Shown piece by piece: positions 49,726-60,703 of a DNA stretch of 64,000 bases. The stretch's first letter is position 1, and each line of letters opens with the position of its first letter. A program made the position numbers and the translations under genes. The stretch is from the NCBI GenBank assembly GCA_030141605.1, contig JAQGDQ010000165.1, forward strand, positions 285,001-349,000, written 5' to 3'. A model generated the notes under the pieces. The model was not told the origin of the DNA. It made no database searches and worked only from the letters and a program-made list of their open reading frames with translations. This DNA comes from Tubiluchus corallicola. Taxonomy: Eukaryota; Priapulida; Priapulimorpha; Priapulimorphida; Tubiluchidae.

Positions 49726-50357
49726 ATCTTGAAAATCAAGTTAGCTTATTTTATAGCTGCCTTCCCCGGGAACAACTTGGCGAATTTTTTTAGCAGTACG
49801 TTGTCTAATTAATGAGTAATTAACTTTTTTGTATCTCACGTGAAACGCCATGGAGCTGCACTTGTGCCTCTCCCGGTGAAAACATTGAACTAGCGAAGCT
49901 CAGGCTGATGATGCAACAGAGGGTACACGCAGCCTGTTGTGATACTGTCGTTCACGCCTGGGCGAAAAATAAAGCTGGTATTACTATATTACAGCATTTG
50001 ACCTTGGTTTGGATAGGTAGTCAGCTGATAGAAGCGGTTTTCATCAAAAGCTATATTTTACTACCGTAGAAAGTTATAGGTCTACTACAGCATATTGTGA
50101 AAATTCTTGTGGCATTAATTGAAAACGTCGTCAGCAATGCAAGCTGCAAAAGTCTGGGCCTCGGTAACAAGTTTTTTTCTTGTAAAACAAGTCCGATATA
50201 GTAACTTCATTCTGCTAGAAGAATTAATGAATTTGTAAACTGAGAAACTCACTGAAGCATAACTTTAATATACTATAAAATATTAGCTGTACACTTATTG
50301 ATTAAACATATATGAACATTTTTAACTTTGTCGTGTTTCAGTTATTTGAATCAGCAA

Positions 50358-51243
50358 GTTATTTCTGTTTCTCTCATCATTCGAAATATCAACATCAACA
50401 CCTTTGCACAAAATCACCGTGTAGTTACACGCTTTTATCTCAAGAGACTTTTGTTTATTTATTATGATACATTTTATCAAAACTGTATATTTTAAATCTA
50501 AACCATCGTAACAGCTGTACATAAGCCGGCTGGTCGCCATTTTCTATTAATTATGGGAAATTTATAAATATTTTAAAATTAAAATAAAAAATAATAATAT
50601 GCAAAAACAAATATTAGTGTTGTCACAAAATTATAAGTTGTTACCTTTAAGGTTACAGTGTGATTATTGTGATACCTGCATGTACTATACCCAATAACAA
50701 CAGATATTTTTTTTATTTATGACATAATAATGGAAGGTGTACATATGAATACCTATGAATACGAAGTTATTATGATACTGAAGCAGGCGCCAAGTTGCAC
50801 GTCTTTAACCGACCTGAGTGTCAGGCCAGACCAACAGATTTACATGCACTTCATCCCAGGCTAAACATAAATTTAAGGCTAAAATAAAATCACCTACAGT
50901 AGCTTATTAAATGACAAGTTCATATCATCAAATTAAGTTGAAATATTAGCTGAATTTACCAGGCTCATTCATATCAATGACATGAATAAAATAACATGAA
51001 ATTTATTTATAAACATGTAGTGCAAGTTTTAGCCAGGAACAAGGCAGAACGAGTAAATAAATTACAACGCCAAATTCAGAGCGTAAACCAAATACAGAAT
51101 CATGCACATAAGTTTTAATTAACAATTATAATTGCTTCAATAATAACAAAACAAAAGTATTGACCTTCTGTTGCTGATGACCTCTACTGACGTCATTGCT
51201 TATTTTAAGCTTGCAAGTATGATCGAAAATATGATTTTATTTT
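50358..51243. repeat. Duplicated 3' flank of the P450 tandem pair
   Basis: Matches 32,815-33,660 downstream of copy A. It marks the left border of the duplicated block. Non-coding. Confidence 0.75.
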
Positions 51244-51251
51244 GTTTTATC

Positions 51252-51667
51252 CAGGGGCGGAACTAGGGGGAGCGAGGGGGGAGGACGCCCCCTGTCAAAA
51301 TTTGTGCCCCCCTGCAAAATCGGACAAATAATTTTTTTTGCAGTGAAAATTGCAGTTCACATGTAATCATTTTCAATATGAATTAGAATTGGGTAAAAAA
51401 ATGTTTGGTAGGGTCAGTGTATTATTTTCTTAAAACTTGTGCGTGATAAATTTCTGTAAATAACAATTTAGTTAGAGGCACATTAATAACGTTAGGTTAA
51501 CTGTGAGTTAATTTTCTCGTTAGTGCTCTGTCCGCTACGCCGTCCTACACACATGCTAATTACAGGCCTGCATGCAGTATGAAAGGGGTTTAATATTGGC
51601 TTAACAATTATTTAACCACTTCAGATACCTCGCCCCCCCCTGCTTGCCACATCTAGTTCCGGCCCTG
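51252..51667. mobile_element. hAT-type MITE at the stop codon of P450 copy B
   Basis: 416 bases with 15-base terminal inverted repeats (CAGGGGCGGAACTAG and CAGGGCCGGAACTAG), flanked by the 8-base target duplication GTTTTATC at 51244-51251 and 51668-51675. Eight-base duplications and CAGGG ends are typical of hAT. Copy A has one GTTCTATC here and no insert, so it is the empty site. The GC-rich ends contrast with the local sequence. Confidence 0.92.
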
Positions 51668-51670
51668 GTT

Positions 51671-54600
51671 TTATCGCAGAGTTACTTTCATTTTATAAGC
51701 CTTTGGCGAACTAGTAAAGCCAACCACAGGCTCCAAGTCCAGTTTGGTGTCGCCATCTGGCAACTGTACATTGAAATGTTGAAGTATGCTAGTGAAGTAC
51801 AGGAAAATCTCTATACGTGCCAACGATTCTCCTAAACAAACGCGACGACCTATAAAACCAGCAAACAAAACTGGAATTACGTTCAAATAATTGGCTAAAA
51901 TTATGAAATCCTGTTTGCAGCAGGCAGTTACGCTGTTGTACAACACGCCCATTTAATAGCTACAAAACATTTAAATATTACAGGCCTACATTTCTGGAAC
52001 ATTTATACTGAAAAATGGGCTTGTTACATAGGTAAGACATTACAGAAGTTATAATTACAACATTAATATGAATAGCACGCAATGTCTATAGTGAATACTG
52101 CAAGTAGAATTACAGCATGCTAAACTTGTAATTAACCGAACTGCAATATAATTATACCTACATAGGACAGGCCTAAAGACTATACACAGCATAAAATTAT
52201 ATAGAATGAAATCTATTAGCTGCTGCATTTCTTTGTTTTTACATACCTACTGAAAACGGCATTAAGTTTTCGTTTTTAACAAATTGCCCATTTTGATCCA
52301 AATGGCGTTCTGGTCGAAATTCATACGGTTCTGGAAACTGTTCAGAATCGAGCAGTACTCCAGTAAGGTTGAGAACAATTGGTGTGGAAGCTGGTATCGT
52401 GTATCCATTAAATACACACGTCTCAGAAGTAAGATGCGGTAATGCTATTGGAGCGATGTTACCTGTGCAATAAGATAAAGACTGATATTACAGGTTTGGT
52501 CACAAAGTCACTGGAATTAATTACAGTTTTAAGAAATTTAGGTGTAAAGACTTTATTACAGTTGATTTAAAGAAGTGTGAAACGTGAAACAGTTCATGCA
52601 TTTTTGTAAAGGAACTAGAATCATGTTTTTTTTACCAAACTTCCACGTAAGACATTTTTATAGTTATTTATATTCCGTTTAGAATGCAGACATTACAGCT
52701 TTTACCATTTTAACAATGTGTCACTCTCAATACTGATTATACAAGCTGCCCTAGAGTAGCAAGTTTATCAACAGCAGTTATTGAATTTGCATTTAGTAAA
52801 TTTGTCACAAATGGCAATGTCTTCAAAGTATTTGAGTAACGCATAATGTAATTACGTATCCAAACTATTTCAGAAATTGAAGAAAGCACTTCCTTTAACT
52901 TAACATTTTTGGCATTTTTATGAAACTTTTTTATTATCATAAAGTAGTTTCTGATTCAGCAAAATTTGAGGATTTTGTAACAACAATTATAACAACGATG
53001 ATAATGGTGGACAGGTGTGGTTGACGATGATGACAATGACGATGACGACGACGATGGTGATGATGATGGCAATGGGAATGGTAAATGGTGATAAAGGCGA
53101 TCTACTCTGCAGTTTGATTGTCGAATTTTACTGATGGGGCAATCAATTCTTGATAAAATCGAATACCACTACAAAAATTTACACCTGTCCATCCTTTTCT
53201 CTCTCTCCATTGTCAAAATCTGAACACCTGAAAAAGCGTAGAACGTTGGCAATGGTTTACCAAGACAGGAAATATTCCTAAAATATCAAAATTTTGGAAT
53301 TGAAATTCGCTGACTTTCGAACACTGAAGAAAAACTGGAATTTTGAATTTGGTAAATTAAGGAATTTATGCTACCTTGGTTCACACTTTTTGCAAAATTT
53401 ATCCCATTAAAAGGTTTGACTGCTACAAACTACCTAGTCTTTGCGTTTCTGCTATACACGCCTCTACATAGGGCATATTGGAGCGGTCGCTGCAACACGG
53501 CATGTGGCTTCTTCCGACGACATCCTCAATCTCTTGCTGGGCCCTCTTCATCACTTCCGGATGCTTCATCATGAAGAGAAATGCCCAGCGTAAAGTTGTG
53601 GCCATTGTTTCAGTTCCAGTGGAAAATAAGTCGACGACGACTGCACTCAACTCTAATTCTAGTAAATTCATAATTGCGTTGGTGATTGAGGCAACGATCA
53701 CAGTGAATATTATATATATATTTAAGTATTCTAAAGAGTATTTGAATACTATAAATTGCTCATAACATTAACTTGATCAATCAAAATAAGGAATTACTTG
53801 TATTGCAATAAATATCACAATATTATTATCAGCCATCAAAACTATTTAAAAAACTAACCGTTGAATATTGTATCTTTAACACCCTGGGCCTGCAGCTGTT
53901 GCATGTGGCTTAAGTAGGCGTCTATAAAATCCCTGGTATTTTCAGGATCATAAGAGTCGATGTGTTCATTAGTGACTTTCACTATAAAGTCAAACAGCAG
54001 AGATTGATTCTTCACAAAACTGTCATAGCTGAAACGACAAAAAGAAACAAATGAGAAGCTTACGACGAAAAGTTATGCCATGACTTGCTGTTTTACCACC
54101 ACAGACCAGTGTTGGTGGTAAAACAATAAGGTGTAACAGAAATTGTTGTTTCGCCACGACTACCAACTACATTCCAACTACTGAGCAGTCAATGACGGCA
54201 CAACCCACAAATGATTAAATTTTGATACTAACCTTAAAAAACAGACCGGATTTGAATCAGGGACCTTCTGCTTACAAAGTAGATGTCTTACACCACTCGG
54301 CCACATCTCCCACCGGTCAAAGCAGTCCAAAGTTGGCCAACCTAATTCAACATTTCTAATGTTAGATCGTTCATATTAGAGTTAGAATAACTCCAATGTG
54401 AGCGTTCTAACATTGGAAATGTTGAACTCGGTTGGCCAACGGATGAACTTTGGACCCTTGTCCTTTGGAAATAACAGTCTAAGGCATCTTTTTTGTAAGC
54501 AGAAGATCCCTGGTTCAAATCCAAGTTGTATTCTAACTATTTCACGTTTCAGTCTTCAAAGAAGCAGTCAATAGAAGGAATGCAATAAGAGCTAAACAAA

Positions 54601-56877
54601 GTTTCCTTTACAAATTTTGTACAAGGGAAAAAGTTAATTCACACCAATTCCCCTGCATAAAATAACTTTAGCTGATTATTAACATCAGAGTAATAAGGCC
54701 AAATTTATATTCGTCCTAAATATTTTTCTCGGGCTGCCTTGCAGAATGTTTCTCTTAAGTATTCAGGTTAAATTAAACGTATTGGAAAGAGATATCAGTT
54801 TTCAAATCAAAACTAACACAAGTCACCTCTGTCGAATAACTGGGAGAAATCGTGTCCATGGGACGATCTCTATGACACCTAGAAGCAAAGTATTAGAGGA
54901 GGCCTCGCTAATACATTTCATTAGCAGCTTGAAATCTTCATTGGTGTAATCGTAAGTCCTGCCAAGTACTATGGAACAAATTACATTTGAAACACTATTA
55001 TTCATCAAAATGTGCACGTCAAAAGGTTGTCCATCTTTCTGCTTGAGTTCGTTCAGAAAACGAGCAATTTCTTCTTTCACCTTTCCTTCCATACTAACTT
55101 TTCCCATACCGAATTCTCTGAGTGCAGTTAAAGCGAATTTTCTCTGCTCCTTCCATACCCTGCCTTCTGACATCACCAGACCTTAAAAAGTCGAAAGTTA
55201 AAATTATTAAACTATAAAAGTGCAGAGCAAATGTTTAAAATGCCTAAAGACTAAGACGGTTTAACACCTGTAGTAAATAAAAACTGAATAATGTTTGGTT
55301 TTATTTTGTAATATTGCTAACAAGTTCAGGCATGTGACTGCATGTTACTCGCAGGAAGTAGGATGGTTAGATGGCACAGAACCCTGCATTGCTGTCTATA
55401 AGATTTACTACACTCAAAACTTACTTATGTACTTTATTTTCAATTTCATAAAATAGCGTCGATAAAGGAAAAGTGAAAACTTTAAATAATATATAAAATA
55501 TGTGCCAATACAGTGTGGGCCTAACAAGTATGCACTACGTATCGGGCTTACACACTTGTACATGTATACAAAAAAAGTCAAAGATCGAACAAGATGATAC
55601 AAACAAGCCTCTGATATAATGTGGGCACGATATATCTATTATAAATGATATGAACATAGCTTCTTTTAGCTAGACTCTACCCAGATTACTCAGGTTAATT
55701 CTACATACCTGGAACATAAGACTAATTTCTGTTACTCATGCTCTACCCAGATTACTCAGGATAACTCTACATACCTGGAACATAAGACTAATTTCTGTTA
55801 GTCATACTCTATCCAGATTACTCAGGTTAACTCTACATACCTGGAACATAAGACTAATTCTGCTACTCACACTCTACCCAAATTACACAGGTCAACTCTA
55901 CATACTTCGAACACAAGACTAGTTTATGTTACTCGTACTCTAACCAAGTTACTCAGGTTAACTCTACATATCTGGAACATGAGATTAGTTTCTGCTACTC
56001 ATACTCTACCCAAGTTACTCAGGTTAACTCTACATATCTGGAACATAAAGACTAGTTTCTGCTATTCATGCTCTACACAGATTATTCGGTTAACTCTACA
56101 CACCTCGAACACAAGACTAGTTTCTGTTACTCATACTCTACCCAGATTACTCAGGTTAACTCTACATACCTGGAACATAAGACTAATTTCTATTACTCAT
56201 GCTCTACCCAGATTACTCAGGTTAACTCTACATACCAGGAACATTAATTCTGTTACTCATACTCTACCCAAGTTACTCAGGTTAACTCTACATACCTGGA
56301 ACATAAGACTGGTTTCTGTTACTCATACTCTACCCAAATTACTCAGGTTAACTCTACCTACCTCGAACACAAGACTAGTTTATGTCACTCATACTCTACC
56401 CAAGTTATTCAGGTTAACTCTACATATCTGGAACATGAGATTAGTTTCTGCTACTCATGCTCTACCCAGATTATTCGGTAAACTCTACATACCTGGAACA
56501 TGCTTAACGTGTCCGAATCCAAGTTTTTGTAAAAGGTCGTCAGTGAAGAAGGTTCGGGGTCGCCCCGAAAAAATCTCTCCTTGTTTTAGAAAAGCTTTGC
56601 GTGCTAGCTCGGCATCATTAATTACTATGTGCAGTTTACTTCCTAAGTAGACACTAAATATTTTTCCGTAGGTCTTAGACAGCTCTGTGAAAAATTCTCC
56701 TATATGTTTTCCCGCTGACAGTATGGAACCAATGTAAGGCCATCCAAGAGGACCAGGTGGTATATTCGAAGGTCTCTTGAGGTACTGCCACAATTTTAGC
56801 GCAAGAAGCACGCACACGCTAGTTGCTACACATTTCAAAATTGTACATCCAAATAAACACGTGTGTTCGGCAGACAT
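51671..56877 (-). CDS. Clan-2 cytochrome P450, tandem copy B
   Basis: Tandem paralogue of copy A with the same six-exon plan: 56493-56877, 54827-55181, 53859-54028, 53434-53658, 52247-52462, 51671-51849. Exon lengths are identical to copy A (385, 355, 170, 225, 216, 179), 509 residues, frame open. Membrane anchor, [13 protein letters not shown] hinge, PERH and [11 protein letters not shown] (Cys455) are kept. Differences sit in usually conserved places: the I-helix AGTETT becomes TGTETM (A317T, T322M), ExxR reads E-T-Q-R instead of E-T-L-R, and the intron 4 donor is GTAGTT rather than GTAAGA. So it is either diverging in function or starting to decay. Intron 1 is about 1.3 kb and mostly minisatellite. 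A Gypsy LTR in the same orientation ends 233 bases upstream of the ATG. Confidence 0.93.
54164..54530. repeat. tRNA-SINE and palindrome insertion in copy B intron 2
   Basis: Copy A lacks about 310 bases present here (54,164-54,473). The insert holds a minus-strand tRNA-like head (about 54,240-54,315: box A TGGCCGAGTGG, anticodon-like loop TTTGTAA, box B GATTCAAATCC) and a palindrome with arms of ~45 bases (about 54,326-54,375 and 54,400-54,456). Adjacent 54,478-54,525, also present in copy A near 35,940, is a plus-strand tRNA-like piece (GGTTCAAATCC). Confidence 0.65.
55660..56495. repeat. 66-bp minisatellite in intron 1 of P450 copy B
   Basis: About 12-13 units of the same repeat as in copy A, again ending in the exon-1 donor (exon end 56,493). 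The Helitron empty site (55,641/55,642) lies just to its left. Confidence 0.95.
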
Positions 56878-57109
56878 CTTTGCACGCAACGAATTCAACT
56901 TTTTGAAGTTTAATTTATAAAAAAAGCGTAGCTTATTTTCATATAATGGAAATTCTGCTTCTCGTGCTGTATTACTAGCGGCCGTATATAGTACAGTGAA
57001 TGGCAGATTGACTAAATGCATTTGTGAACCTTGGTTGGCCTTGACAAAGTTGTTTGCTATATGATTCACGCAGGGGCTATTTAGTGTGGCACAGCTCGGC
57101 TTAAGGGTA

Positions 57110-58930
57110 TGATATTAGGTTAAAGTGCCACCTATCATTGACTTCTGCAACTAACTTTATTTTGCTTTATTTTTACATAAAAAAAATGTTGGGTTCAGCT
57201 TTGACAATATCTTGAGGCTACTTGTAATTCAAATTTAAACTGAGTAAAAGCAACAACAAGTGAACTAAGATTAAAAATAATTTATTCTATTGGCTTTACT
57301 ATAAAATACAGCTAATTTTAGTTAGGTAAAATCCACAATCATCAATACTATTCTTGTTTCTAGTTAAAGAAATCTTCTGTAGCAATTGCAATTGGTCATG
57401 CAAAGAATGCTAGAGTCCAGGTTTCAGTAAGATTAAGCAGTTGCAATTTTCATGCCAGTCCTGTGTATAGGTACTATGTTCCTGTTCCACATTTAACTAA
57501 AAGTGAGCAAAACTATGATCCAGTCTCTTCTTTCACTTATTTGTATAAGATCTCGAATAACCCCGGATCAATAGCTAGCTGACTTGTGATCTGCAACTTT
57601 TTTTTAAGTGGAACTTTTTCATTCCAGGAATTTTCTGCAACTTTTCTATTCTGCAACTCTTTAAATTCTGCAACTCTTTAAGTTCTGCAACTCTTTAAAT
57701 TCTGCAACTCTTTTCAATTCTGCAACTCTTTTCAATTCTGCAACTCTTTTAATTCTGGAACTCTTCTATTCTGCAACTCTTTTCAATTCTGCAACTCTTT
57801 TAATTCTGGAACTCTTCTATTCTGCAACTCTTTTAATCCTGGAACTCTTTTATTCTGGAACTCTTCTATTCTGCAACTCTTTTAATTCTGGAACTCTTTT
57901 AATTCCTGGAACTCTTTTAATTCTGCAACTCTTTTAATTCTGGAACTCTTTCATTCCAAGAATTTTCTGCAACTCTTTTAATTCCAGGAAATTTCTGCAA
58001 CTCTTTTAATTCCAGGAAATTTCTGCAACTCTTTTAATTCCAGGAAATTTCTGCAACTCTTTTAATTCCAGGAAATTTCTGCAACTCTTTTAATTCCAGG
58101 AAATTTCTGCAACTCTTTTAATTCCTGGAAATTACTGGAACTCTTTTGATCTTGGATTTTCCTGGAACTCTCAGCAACTCTTTTAAATCTTGGATTTTCC
58201 TGGAACTCTCAGCAACTCTTTTAAATCTTGGATTTTCCTGGAACTCTTTTTGTCTCTGCAACTGCTTCAATCCTGAAACCCTTTTCTAGCTTCTCTTTTG
58301 GTTTCTAGAACCTAGTGTTTCTGAAACTCTTTTCATTTCTGGAACTCTTTTCTAGGTTCTAGATTCCTGACACATCCTAGCTAGTTTTGAAAGCTAGCTT
58401 TATCTAGTAAGTTAAAACTTACTTCTCATCCTGCTTCTTTTCCATGTTTAGATGAATCTTCAGTTGCTGTAGCTCTTTATCACTTTGAAAATGTTCGGAT
58501 GTGTGTGGTCAATGGCCTGGCCCTCCCTTTATATAGCCGCCTGAGCGTCGGCGTCGCTAAGTTACCATGGATTGTGCATTGTAACCGAGGGGTGGGCTGT
58601 TCATTACACTTTGTTACTTTCAGTCTTCTAATTATAATTTCATCAATTTGTTTTGCTCTTTTTTTAACAGCGCATATGTTTGTCTACATTTAATCTAATT
58701 TATCAGCTTATGTTTGATCCTTTTTGTTTTTATTTTCTTGTTTTCCAAACCGGGAATTCACCGGGTTCTAAAGTTTCATCGCCCTGTGTTTATCTTTCGG
58801 TCAGCATCTGGTGTGCTCGCCGAATAGCGAAGATGTGCATAACATAAGAGCATCCATAATGGCTGCGTCCATAGTGCGTGTAAACAATATTAAAATTCCG
58901 ATGATTATATTTTTTTTAGAGAATATTACA
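57110..58930 (-). repeat. Probable 3' LTR (about 1.8 kb) of the right Gypsy element
   Basis: Starts TGTAATATTC right after the polypurine tract and probably ends CTAATATCA at 57,110, giving TG..CA ends. TATA box GCTATATAAAGG at about 58,525-58,537 puts the RNA start near 58,500. AATAAA signals near 57,160-57,185 and 57,290 imply an R region over 1 kb long and a very short U5. A leader ATG (58443-58445) is followed 23 bases later by a consensus donor GTAAGT (58,422). The left border needs the second LTR for proof. Confidence 0.6.
57589..58265. repeat. Complex minisatellite inside the LTR
   Basis: Plus-strand motif CTGCAACTCTTTTAATTC in 17- to 28-base units, with TCTGGAACTC and CCAGGAAATT variants. 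Units of 28 bases are most regular around 57,990-58,130. It lies in the transcribed R region of the LTR. Confidence 0.9.
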
Positions 58931-59383
58931 ATTCCCCCTTTCTTAAAACTGCACCTGCCCTCAGGTGCTCTGTCTCCTGTCAGCATCAGGTATGCTTACC
59001 AAACTATTGTTGAGTTTTGTTGACTGCTCCTTTAAAATTTTTTTTTTTTGTTTCTTTGCCATCCTGATATTGAAATCCAATACAGCTTATATACTTACTA
59101 AACTGAATACAGCTTTATTTACTTGTAAAATATAACGGAATTTTTATACATCCATACATATTCTTGATAGCACCATTCTAGTAAACAATATAAGTAAATA
59201 AGCAAGTATATAATACTGGAACAACCCGTTGTAGATATGCTGATATATTCCTTCAAATGATATATATATATATATAAAAGATATATAATTTTTAATCTAA
59301 TTTATCTAGGAAATATTGGAATGTATATATGAACGTAGGTTGAACGTAGGTATGAATATATATTGGAACGTAGCTGCATGGCC

Positions 59384-60332
59384 TTAGTCCTCTTCACTGG
59401 AGAAGTCATCCGAGGAGACAGCTAGATCTATAGAAATATCTGTATTTGTGGGTGGCATTTGTTGTTGACCTTCAGTGTTCTTCTTTTCAGCCAACTTTTC
59501 CACCTCCTTTCTCACCAACTTGCTTACAGTTGTTTCCATTCTCTCATACATACGATCAACTGCCTCATTCCACTCTTTTTCTTTCTTCTCCGTAATTTCT
59601 TTACTCTTCTTCTCTAAAACTGCTTCCCACTTATTTAGAGCTGCTACCCTGCATCGCTCCTCTAGTTCCATGATCTCATTTTTTAATTTTAATATCTTTT
59701 CCCTCATGACTATCTGATCTAGCTCTGTGCATGGAGGTGGAGCTTTTCGTGGCACCTTGTCCGACTGCGGTGCAAGGAATACTGGCAGATTTTTCGACTG
59801 TGTTTCCTTGTATGGTTTATAGTGTGGTAAGGCAGGTCTAGTTGGTTTTCTAACTTGGTTGGTCAGGTTATGGGTGCTGTTCTGCCTCACAATACTTCTG
59901 CTTCTGAAATTTCTGAAGGTTGAGTTGCTTGTTGGTGGCTTGAAGGCCCTGTTCTTCGGATTACTTAACTCAGGCCTTACTGTAACTGGGGAAGTTCCTC
60001 TTTTTGTTTTGGGTGATTTTGCTGTTTTGATTTTGCTTTCCTGTTCCGACCTCTGATTATGACTCTTTAAATCTCGCTCTTTCTTCCCGTCTTTTCTTTC
60101 CAGACTGCTGTCACTAGTTGTACTCCATTTGGAGCGGCTCAATCTTGGTGATCCTTCTGGTGACAGAGGTCTTTTATCAACAGAGGTTGCCTGAGGTGGC
60201 CTTTCAAGACGCTTAGTTGGCCAAGTAGCGGGAATTTGTCTACTCCCATGACATGCCTTCCAGTGTTTTGACATATAGGCAGTCCTTTGAGACCTATAGT
60301 CACAGTTTGTACAACAGTACACTGTCTCCCTC
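59384..60332 (-). CDS. Extra ORF of the right Gypsy element: zinc finger, basic linker, coiled coil
   Basis: 315 codons after a clear splice acceptor (TCTATTTTAG, exon starts 60332). Near the start is a C2H2-like finger (CTNCDYRSQ..HWKACH, spacing CX2CX12HX4H). A long Ser/Lys/Arg/Pro-rich linker follows (nuclear-type basic clusters such as KSPKTKRG), then a charged coiled coil (IVMREKILKLKNEIMELEERC .. KEVEKLAEKK) and an acidic tail (SSDDFSSEED). No signal peptide or membrane segment, so it is not an envelope protein although it occupies the env position between pol and the 3' LTR. Its phase matches the ATG/donor in the LTR leader. Function unknown; binding of element RNA or DNA is a guess. 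It could instead be a host-derived exon. Confidence 0.6.
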
Positions 60333-60703
60333 CTAAAATAGACAAAATAACAGTGTTTTAATAACTTCATTTTCCACGGTTACGTTTTTTTTTTACTAAG
60401 GTACCTTTGCCTATTTCTTTTTTTTCTACATTGTAATTGTAATAAGTGACACATTTCTAAGTGACATGTGATTATCAAGTGTCACTAACTCATACTTTTC
60501 TATATTTTTTTTTCTTATGCTGGATGCAGTTTAATGCCTTGCCCAGGGCAACTAATCCAGATAACAGCTTTTAACAGAAAATTAATGCAGCAGCAGAGGA
60601 AAGGAAGAAAATATGGTTAAGTTATAGGTCAAGTCTGTTTGGAGGTTTCCTCATCCGCTGTCCTCTTCCTAGCATTGTGTCAGAAGTGCTACTGGACGGT
60701 TCA

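Noticed and set aside
53015-53080. Acidic-protein-like GAT repeat
   Set aside because: Intronic trinucleotide microsatellite present in both P450 copies. Not an exon.
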